This document shows, piece by piece, positions 5,751 through 10,713 of a DNA stretch of 10,713 bases; position 1 is the stretch's first letter, and each line of letters begins with the position of its first letter. The DNA comes from an uncultured Collinsella sp. (lineage in GTDB: Bacteria; Actinomycetota; Coriobacteriia; Coriobacteriales; Coriobacteriaceae). Under the pieces are notes generated by a model that searched no databases, was not told the origin of the DNA, and saw nothing but the letters and a program-made list of their open reading frames with translations. Where the stretch lies: positions 1-10,713 of the forward strand of contig USCN01000032.1 in NCBI GenBank assembly GCA_900553165.1, written 5' to 3'. Both the position numbers and the translations under genes were made by a program.

Positions 5751-6551
5751 ATGGAATACTCGATCATCCAGATCGCTCTGGTCTTCGTCGTCACGTTCAT
5801 CGCGGCAATCGACCAGTTTGACTTCCTCGAGTCTCTCTATCAGCCCATCGTCACCGGCGCCGTCATCGGTCTTATCCTTGGCGACCTCAACACCGGTCTT
5901 CTCGTGGGTGGTACTTATCAGCTCATGACGATCGGCAACATGCCGATCGGAGGCGCTCAGCCGCCTAACGCCGTCATTGGCGGCATCATGGCAGCCATTC
6001 TCGCTATCGCTACGGGTCTCGAGCCCAACGCGGCAGTCGGCCTTGCCATTCCGTTCGCCCTGCTTGGTCAGCTCGGCGTTACCCTGGTCTTCACGCTTAT
6101 GTCCCCGCTTATGTCCACGGCCGATAACATGGCTCATAACGCGGACACCAAGGGCATCGAGCGCCTGAACTACTTCGCCATGGCTCTGCTCGGCCTGATC
6201 TTCGCTGTCGTCGTCACCCTGTTCTTCATCGCTGGCGCTACCATTGGTCAGACCATCGCTTCTGCCATCCCGACTTGGCTGCAGACCGGTCTGTCCGCTG
6301 CAGGCGGCATGATGCGCTTCGTCGGCTTCGCCGTCCTGCTCAAGGTTATGATGAACCGCGATATGTGGGGCTTCTTCCTCATGGGCTTTGGCCTCGCGCT
6401 CATCACCGTTGCCAACGATTCTCTGGCAACCCCTGCTCTGCTCATCCTCGCTCTCATCGGCTTCGGCATCGCTTTCTGGGACTTCCAGCAGCAGACCGAG
6501 CTGAAGGGTGCAGCTGTTTCTGACGGAGGTGACTTCGAAGATGGCATCTAA
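5751..6551 (+). CDS. PTS mannose-family IIC component (membrane)
   Basis: A 266-residue integral membrane subunit that forms the sugar channel with IID. It is almost entirely hydrophobic helices. The family landmarks near the start are visible: AIDQFDFLESLYQPIVTG (19-36), then LILGDLNTGLLVGGTYQL (41-58) and IGGAQPPNAVIGG (66-78). The length is normal for IIC (~260). A near-consensus SD (AAAGGAGG, 5737-5744) makes this the best-primed start in the operon. The C-terminus is an acidic cytoplasmic tail ending FEDGI, echoing the IIA tail. Its last 11 bases overlap the IID start, and the IID SD lies within this gene, so IIC and IID are translationally coupled, as expected for subunits made in equal amounts. 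Confidence 0.94.
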   Translation: MEYSIIQIALVFVVTFIAAIDQFDFLESLYQPIVTGAVIGLILGDLNTGLLVGGTYQLMTIGNMPIGGAQPPNAVIGGIMAAILAIATGLEPNAAVGLAIPFALLGQLGVTLVFTLMSPLMSTADNMAHNADTKGIERLNYFAMALLGLIFAVVVTLFFIAGATIGQTIASAIPTWLQTGLSAAGGMMRFVGFAVLLKVMMNRDMWGFFLMGFGLALITVANDSLATPALLILALIGFGIAFWDFQQQTELKGAAVSDGGDFEDGI

Positions 6552-7623
6552 TGAGTATGTAATCCCGGAGCACTACGAGGATCTCACTCCTGCTCCGCAG
6601 CTCGACCAGAAGACCCTCAACAAGATGGCTTGGCGCTCCTGCTTCCTGCAGGCCTCGTTCAACTACGAGCGTATGCAGGCCGCTGGCTGGCTCTACTCCA
6701 TCATCCCCGGTCTGGAGAAGATCCACACCAACAAGAACGACCTCGCGGCTTCCATGAGCCACAACCTGGAGTTCTTCAACACCCACCCGTTCCTCGTCAC
6801 CTTTGTTATGGGCATCGTGCTTTCGCTCGAGCAGAACAAGGTTGACATCCCCACGATCCGCGCCGTCCGCGTCGCCGCAATGGGCCCGCTCGGTGGTATC
6901 GGTGACGCCCTGTTCTGGCTGACGCTCGTGCCTATCACGGCCGGCATCACCTCCAACATGGCCATCAACGGCAACGCTGCTGCGCCGATCATCTTCCTGG
7001 TGATCTTCAACGTCGTCCAGTTCGCTCTGCGCTTCTGGCTCATGAACTGGTCCTACAAGCTTGGCACCAGCGCTATTGACGCTCTGACCGCCAACATGCA
7101 GGCCTTCACGCGTGCCGCTTCCATCATGGGCGTCTTCGTCGTCGGTTGCCTGGTCGTCACCATGGGTGGCACCCAGATCAACCTCCAGATCCCCAACGGC
7201 ACCACCCGTGGCCTCTCCGCTACTACCGTGATCGTCTCCGAGAAGGAGGCCGAGAACTTCACCGGTATGGAGGGCATCGATACCGAGACCGCTGAGGCCG
7301 GTACCATCGCCATGACCGATGAGGACGGCAACGCCCTCACCGCTTCCGATGCCGACGGCAACGCTGTCGAGTGCGGCGTCACCGATCTGGGCAACGGCAT
7401 GGAGTCTGTTACCTACGGCACCGTCACCGAGGATCCGGTCAACTTCTCTGTTGCCGACACCCTCAACACCATCGTCCCGAAGCTCGTCCCGCTTATGCTT
7501 ACGCTGCTGCTTTACTACATGTTCGCTAAGCACAGCTGGACCCCGACCAAGGGCATTCTCCTGCTCTTCGTCCTTGGCATCCTGGGCGCTGGCCCGCTTG
7601 GTCTCTGGCCGAGCATCTGGTAA
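6541..7623 (+). CDS. PTS mannose-family IID component, enlarged
   Basis: A 360-residue membrane subunit that works with IIC in sugar translocation. The conserved N-terminal part is clear: LNKMAWRSCFLQASFNYERMQ (26-46), GWLYSIIPGL (49-58), NTHPFLVTFVMGIVLSLEQ (80-98) and AAMGPLGGIGDALFW (112-126). The C-terminal helices resume at about 305 (NTIVPKLVPLMLTLLLYYM). Family members are usually about 260-300 residues. The excess is a non-hydrophobic, acidic block at about 219-300 with two DGNA copies, just before the last membrane helices. I chose ATG 6541, preceded by GGAGGTGA (6525-6532), over a GTG in frame at 6508. The gene ends the operon, followed by a terminator. Confidence 0.93.
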   Translation: MASNEYVIPEHYEDLTPAPQLDQKTLNKMAWRSCFLQASFNYERMQAAGWLYSIIPGLEKIHTNKNDLAASMSHNLEFFNTHPFLVTFVMGIVLSLEQNKVDIPTIRAVRVAAMGPLGGIGDALFWLTLVPITAGITSNMAINGNAAAPIIFLVIFNVVQFALRFWLMNWSYKLGTSAIDALTANMQAFTRAASIMGVFVVGCLVVTMGGTQINLQIPNGTTRGLSATTVIVSEKEAENFTGMEGIDTETAEAGTIAMTDEDGNALTASDADGNAVECGVTDLGNGMESVTYGTVTEDPVNFSVADTLNTIVPKLVPLMLTLLLYYMFAKHSWTPTKGILLLFVLGILGAGPLGLWPSIW

Positions 7624-7631
7624 GGCTCTAG

Positions 7632-7676
7632 CTTGAGGGGTGTGTCCCTACGCGGCTCACACCCCGACCCCTTAAG
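7632..7676 (+). other. Two mutually exclusive stems after IID
   Basis: GGGGTGTG (7637-7644) pairs with CACACCCC (7658-7665). Alternatively CTTGAGGGGT (7632-7641) pairs with ACCCCTTAAG (7667-7676) with one G·U pair. The two share bases 7637-7641 and cannot form together. They lie just upstream of the operon terminator. Confidence 0.4.
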
Positions 7677-7689
7677 CCATGTGTATGTT

Positions 7690-7731
7690 AAAAGCCGCGT
7701 GCTCGAAAGAGCGCGCGGCTTTTGTTTTCTT
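7690..7731 (+). terminator. Strong intrinsic terminator of the PTS operon
   Basis: AAAGCCGCGTGCTC (7691-7704) pairs with GAGCGCGCGGCTTT (7709-7722) with a single U·G pair, closed by a GAAA tetraloop. An additional A-U pair (7690/7723) and TTTTGTTTTCTT on the 3' side complete a textbook terminator. Confidence 0.92.
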
Positions 7732-7753
7732 AATGATTCGGGTGTGGCAGACA

Positions 7754-7759
7754 GATAAT
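7754..7759 (+). promoter_or_regulatory. Possible -10 for the GntR gene
   Basis: GATAAT is one mismatch from TATAAT and lies 49 nt before the GntR ATG, after the PTS terminator. No good -35 is visible (TTAATG at 18 nt). No TGGT-N4-ACCA element is present here, so I see no sign of autoregulation. Confidence 0.3.
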
Positions 7760-7808
7760 GCATAACACCCTAGGTAGTTAGCCGAATTCGAGCAAAAGGG
7801 AGGATAGG

Positions 7809-8540
7809 ATGGCGATCGGAGCGCGTAAGCAACCGCTGTACGATCAGCTGGTCGATATTCTGACCGAAAAGATTGACCATGAATATCGCGCCGGTGACAT
7901 GATTCCTTCCGAGCGCGAACTTTCGGAGCGCTATGGTCTCTCGCGCACTACGGTACGCCTGGCTCTGCAGGAACTGGAGCGTTTAGGACTGGTGGTTCGG
8001 CAGCACGGTCGCGGTACCTTTGTGACCGATCGTTCGGCAAAGGCAACCAATCTTATGCAGTCCTACAGCTTTACCGAGCAGATGCGCGCGATGGGTCGAG
8101 AACCCGAGACCACGATTCTCGATTTTTGCGAGATGGAGGCCGATAAGAATCTGGCTGAGCATATGGGATTGCGTATCGGTGATCGCATTTTTAAGCTCAA
8201 GCGTCTTCGTTCTGCCGACAACATGCCCATGATGGTCGAACGCAGCTATCTACCGGTTCGTCAATTTCTATCCCTAAAGCGACCACTGCTAGAGCGTAAG
8301 CCGCTTTACGATGTGATTGAGCAGGACTTTCAGCAAAAGATTCGCGTGGCCGAAGAGGAGTTCTATGCGAGCATAGCCCGTCCCACCGATGCCCACCTTT
8401 TGGGAATTGTCGAGGGATCGCCTGTGCTCGATTTGGTCAGGACTACGTATAACGAGTCAAACGAGGTAGTGGAGTACACACTCTCGGTTGCTCGTGCCGA
8501 TCAGTTTAAATACAAGGTTTACCACCAGCGCAGTAACTAG
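7809..8540 (+). CDS. GntR-family regulator, HutC/NagR (UTRA) type
   Basis: A 243-residue transcription factor. Residues 8-74 form the GntR winged helix-turn-helix: PLYDQLVDILTEKI, then GDMIPSERELSERYGLSRTTVRLALQELERLG and the wing GRGTFV (68-72). Residues about 85-235 form a UTRA ligand domain with the usual features: KLKRLR (129-134), ERSYLP (144-149), YDVIEQ (167-172) and EYTLSVARAD (222-231). NagR/DasR relatives bind GlcN-6-P or GlcNAc-6-P in this domain and are released from DNA. Here GalNAc-6-P or GalN-6-P would be the logical ligand, by inference. It sits between the PTS operon and agaS, and the identical 13-bp elements before both are the likely binding sites. SD GGGAGG at 7798-7803 supports the start. 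An activator role cannot be excluded. Confidence 0.93.
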   Translation: MAIGARKQPLYDQLVDILTEKIDHEYRAGDMIPSERELSERYGLSRTTVRLALQELERLGLVVRQHGRGTFVTDRSAKATNLMQSYSFTEQMRAMGREPETTILDFCEMEADKNLAEHMGLRIGDRIFKLKRLRSADNMPMMVERSYLPVRQFLSLKRPLLERKPLYDVIEQDFQQKIRVAEEEFYASIARPTDAHLLGIVEGSPVLDLVRTTYNESNEVVEYTLSVARADQFKYKVYHQRSN

Positions 8541-8580
8541 TGCTCGCATCGTTTCCATATGGTGATTCTTTGCATTTAAC

Positions 8581-8593
8581 TGGTTACTACCAG
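8581..8593. promoter_or_regulatory. Candidate GntR operator, agaS copy
   Basis: TGGTTACTACCAG repeats the element at 4288-4300 exactly. With the preceding C the dyad is CTGGT-N4-ACCAG. It covers the -35 region of the agaS promoter, a repressor-compatible position. Confidence 0.65.
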
Positions 8594-8609
8594 ATAACCA
8601 ACCGAAGTG

Positions 8610-8615
8610 TATAAT
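8610..8615 (+). promoter_or_regulatory. -10 of the agaS promoter
   Basis: A perfect TATAAT, preceded directly by TG, lies 39 nt before the agaS ATG. No TTGACA-like -35 is present at 17 nt; that segment (8587-8592) is inside the candidate operator. Predicted transcription start is near 8622. Confidence 0.6.
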
Positions 8616-8654
8616 TGCACGTCAGAGGATTACTTCTAGGGAGAGGTATTAGAA

Positions 8655-9821
8655 ATGTTCGAGAAGAGTGTCGAGGAGCTCACCGAGCTCGGCGCCCAGA
8701 TCACCACGGCCGAGATTGCTCAGCAGCCCGAGCTTTGGCGTGATACGCTCAACATCTATCGCGAGAACAAGGAGGCCATCGAGGCCTTCCTGGCCGAGGC
8801 TCGCGCTATGGGCGAGGGTCGTCTGTCCGTTGTCTTCACCGGTGCCGGTACGTCCGACTACGTTGGCGATACCTGCGCTCCGTACCTGCGTCACGCTGGC
8901 AACACTGATCTCTACGACTTTAAGCCCATCGCCACGACCGACATCGTGAGCGCCCCGCGCGACTTCCTGCGCGCCGAGGATCCCACGCTCGTGGTTTCCT
9001 TTGCCCGCTCTGGCAACAGCCCCGAGAGCCTTGCCGCCGTTGCCGTTGCCAAGGAGCTCGTCCACAACGTCAAGTTCCTCAACATCACCTGCGCTCCCGA
9101 GGGCAAGCTCGCCGTCGAGTCCGCCGATGATCCCAATGCGCTGACGCTGCTCATCCCGCGCGCCAACGACAAGGGCTTCGCCATGACCGGTTCTTATTCC
9201 TGCATGACCCTGCTCTCCACCCTTATTTTCGACACTGCCTCTGACGAGCAGAAGGCCGAGTGGGTCGAGACGATTGCCAAGATGGGCGAGGAGGTCATCT
9301 CCCGTGAGCCCGAGATCGCCGATTACCTGGCTGGCGACTTCAACCGCGTGACCTACTTGGGTTCTGGCTCCTTCGGTGGCCTTGCTCAGGAGAGCCAGCT
9401 CAAGATCCTCGAGCTCGCTCACGGTCTGGTCGCTACTTCCTACGACACCTCCATGGGCTATCGTCACGGACCTAAGTCCTTCGTCGACGATAAGACGCTC
9501 GTCTTCGTGTTCGTCAACAACGACGCCTACACCCGTCAGTACGACATCGACATCCTCAACGAGATCGGTGGCGACGAGATCGCTCAGCACACCATCGCCG
9601 TTCAGCAGGAAGGTGCCACCGTCTATGAGGGTGAGTCCTTCACCTTTAAGGGCTACGAGGCACTTCCCGAGGGTTACCTTGCTCTGCCGTTCGTGATGTT
9701 TGCCCAGGCTATCAGCCTGCTCAACTCCGTCCGCGTGGGCAACACGCCCGATACGCCGAGCCCCACCGGCACGGTCAACCGCGTGGTTAAGGGCGTGACG
9801 ATTCACCCCTTCACCGCTTAA
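8655..9821 (+). CDS. agaS: AgaS-type sugar isomerase/deaminase (galactosamine-6-P)
   Basis: A 388-residue cytosolic protein with two SIS (sugar isomerase) domains, the normal AgaS length. AgaS converts galactosamine-6-phosphate to tagatose-6-phosphate and ammonia. SIS 1 carries TGAGTSDYVGD (62-72) and SFARSGNSPES (115-125), the phosphosugar-binding Ser/Thr loops. SIS 2 carries YLGSGSFGGLAQESQLKILEL (234-254) and the active-site-like MGYRHGPKS (267-275). The ending TPDTPSPTGTVNRVVKGVTIHP is typical of AgaS and sets it apart from GlmS and FrlB-type SIS proteins. SD GGGAGAGG at 8639-8646. It has its own promoter and operator and is followed by a strong terminator, so it is probably a single-gene transcript controlled together with the PTS. 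Confidence 0.94.
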   Translation: MFEKSVEELTELGAQITTAEIAQQPELWRDTLNIYRENKEAIEAFLAEARAMGEGRLSVVFTGAGTSDYVGDTCAPYLRHAGNTDLYDFKPIATTDIVSAPRDFLRAEDPTLVVSFARSGNSPESLAAVAVAKELVHNVKFLNITCAPEGKLAVESADDPNALTLLIPRANDKGFAMTGSYSCMTLLSTLIFDTASDEQKAEWVETIAKMGEEVISREPEIADYLAGDFNRVTYLGSGSFGGLAQESQLKILELAHGLVATSYDTSMGYRHGPKSFVDDKTLVFVFVNNDAYTRQYDIDILNEIGGDEIAQHTIAVQQEGATVYEGESFTFKGYEALPEGYLALPFVMFAQAISLLNSVRVGNTPDTPSPTGTVNRVVKGVTIHPFTA

Positions 9822-9839
9822 TCGCGTCCCCCTGTAAGG

Positions 9840-9881
9840 GCGCCCGTCCGCTCATAACGGCGGGCGGGCGCTTTTTGTTTT
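9840..9881 (+). terminator. Strong intrinsic terminator after agaS
   Basis: GCGCCCGTCCGC (9840-9851) pairs with GCGGGCGGGCGC (9860-9871) with one U·G pair and an 8-nt loop, followed by TTTTTGTTTT. This separates agaS from the nagA-like gene, which must have its own promoter. Confidence 0.92.
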
Positions 9882-9893
9882 ACGTGAGCTGGG

Positions 9894-9899
9894 TATAAG
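9894..9899 (+). promoter_or_regulatory. Possible -10 for the nagA-like gene
   Basis: TATAAG is one mismatch from TATAAT and is 39 nt before the ATG at 9939, the same distance as in agaS. No clear -35 is seen, and no exact TGGT-N4-ACCA element; only a single ACCA (9904-9907) lies just downstream. Confidence 0.35.
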
Positions 9900-9938
9900 C
9901 ATTACCACAGTCAACTGCTTTAGAAGCGAGGAGTGCAT

Positions 9939-10713
9939 ATGAGCGCGTACGCAATTAAGGCTGACAAGTTCTTCTTGCCGGCAGGCCCGCAACTGGGCGG
10001 CTATCTTATGGTCGAGGATGGCGTTTTTGGCGCCTGGCAGGCCGACGAGCCCTCTTGCGAGATTAAGGACTACACGGGATCGTGGATCGCACCGGGTATG
10101 GTCGATACTCACATCCATGGCTTCTACAACCACTCAACTACCGATAACGATCCCGAGGGCATCGATATCAGCTCAACCGAGCTCGCCCGTCGCGGTACCA
10201 CCAGCTGGCTGCCCACGACGTTCACCGATGGCGTCGAGCAGATCAAGGACGCCTGCGCTGCTATCGCCAAGGCGGACGAGGGCCGCGGCCCCGACTTCTG
10301 CGGTGCCCGCATTCAGGGCATCTACCTGGAGGGCCCCTTCTTTACCATGAAGCACGTGGGCGCGCAGAACCCCGCTTACCTGATTGACCCCTCCGAGGAG
10401 GTTTTCGACCAGTGGCAGGAGGCTGCGGGCGGTCGCATCGTTAAGAGCGCCATGGCCGCCGAGCGCGACGGTGCCGCTGCTTATGCGGCTGCTCTGAACG
10501 CCAAGGGCGTGGTGACCAGCATCGGTCACTCCGACGCCACCTACGATGAGTGCATCGCCGCTATCAATGCCGGTGCCAGCTGCTTTACGCATACCTATAA
10601 CGGCCAGCGCGGTCTGCATCACCGTGAGCCCGGTGTCGTGGGTGCTGCCATGTCTACGCCCGAGACCTACGCCGAGATCATCTGTGACGGCAAGCACGTA
10701 AACCCTGCCGCCA
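9939..10713 (+). CDS. nagA: N-acetylglucosamine/galactosamine-6-phosphate deacetylase, 3' partial
   Basis: An amidohydrolase whose frame is open to the right edge, showing 258 residues of an expected ~380. It removes acetate from GlcNAc-6-P or GalNAc-6-P in the cytosol. Visible motifs are APGMVDTHIHG (51-61) with the HxH pair His58/His60, IYLEGPFF (128-135) with metal ligand Glu131, SIGHSDATYDE (194-204) with His197, FTHTY (216-220) with His218, LHHREPGVVG (226-235), and ICDGKHV (248-254). The catalytic Asp expected later lies beyond the window. After His218 the sequence is TYNGQRG where most NagA proteins have LFNAM or LYNAM, a small departure. SD GAGGAG at 9928-9933. In this setting GalNAc-6-P (AgaA-type role) is the likelier substrate, but sequence alone does not separate NagA from AgaA. 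Confidence 0.92.
   Translation, partial: MSAYAIKADKFFLPAGPQLGGYLMVEDGVFGAWQADEPSCEIKDYTGSWIAPGMVDTHIHGFYNHSTTDNDPEGIDISSTELARRGTTSWLPTTFTDGVEQIKDACAAIAKADEGRGPDFCGARIQGIYLEGPFFTMKHVGAQNPAYLIDPSEEVFDQWQEAAGGRIVKSAMAAERDGAAAYAAALNAKGVVTSIGHSDATYDECIAAINAGASCFTHTYNGQRGLHHREPGVVGAAMSTPETYAEIICDGKHVNPAA

Noticed and set aside
6508..6540. GTG start for IID at 6508
   Set aside because: The ATG at 6541 has the near-consensus GGAGGTGA SD 8 nt upstream, and the resulting N-terminus is a usual one for IID.
6454..7533. Long minus-strand open frame opposite IID (359 codons)
   Set aside because: It mirrors the IID codons in a GC-rich gene, its translation is His/Asp/Gly/Val-rich without family motifs, and IID is unmistakable on the other strand.
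8649..9806. Long minus-strand open frame opposite agaS (385 codons)
   Set aside because: Same antisense artefact; the AgaS motifs on the plus strand explain the sequence.

Overview
The window reads as ordinary, gene-dense chromosome from a high-GC anaerobic gut-type bacterium. The gene content and style fit a Coriobacteriia member such as Collinsella: an NAD-type isocitrate dehydrogenase, a mannose-family PTS with an embedded YajC-like gene, an AgaS/NagA amino-sugar pathway and GC-rich codon use. No marker gene is present to fix the taxonomy, so this is inference. I see no tRNA, rRNA, CRISPR array, insertion sequence or phage gene.

Region 1 (1-2800) is on the plus strand. It holds the 3' end of an unrecognised helical protein with a charged tail, an isocitrate dehydrogenase closely coupled to it, a hairpin terminator, and a membrane-anchored protein with a very acidic cytoplasmic arm and a SurA-N-like extracytoplasmic part. 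A strong bidirectional hairpin (2763-2795) separates this from the next block.

Region 2 (2832-3800) is on the minus strand. It is a two-gene unit of a DUF2975-type membrane protein followed by a small Cro/C1-type HTH regulator. A 16-bp perfect palindrome lies over the putative -10 of its promoter and suggests autoregulation.

Region 3 (about 3800-4416) is a long intergenic stretch, AT-richer than its surroundings and full of small dyads. It includes an 11-bp hairpin, a LacI/CcpA-like operator, several ACCG/CGGT dyads, tandem AACTGGT half-sites, an extended -10 promoter, a TGGT-N4-ACCA operator, and a leader whose ribosome binding site can pair with an upstream segment.

Region 4 (4417-10713) is an amino-sugar uptake and catabolism locus, most likely for N-acetylgalactosamine. 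The order is PTS IIA, YajC-like, IIB, IIC, IID, terminator, GntR/UTRA regulator, agaS, terminator, and nagA/agaA, which runs off the right edge. The inferred pathway is import and phosphorylation of GalNAc by the PTS, deacetylation by the NagA-type enzyme, then deamination/isomerisation by AgaS to tagatose-6-phosphate. Kinase and aldolase steps are not in the window. The same 13-bp element (TGGTTACTACCAG) sits in front of both the PTS operon and agaS. It has the TGGT-N4-ACCA form bound by DasR/NagR-type GntR regulators, so the GntR protein between them is the obvious candidate to control both.

The least ordinary features are the YajC-like gene inside a sugar PTS operon, a IID subunit enlarged by about 80 residues with an acidic insert, the crowded 600-bp control region and the SD-sequestering leader of the PTS operon, and the palindrome controlling the HTH/DUF2975 pair.
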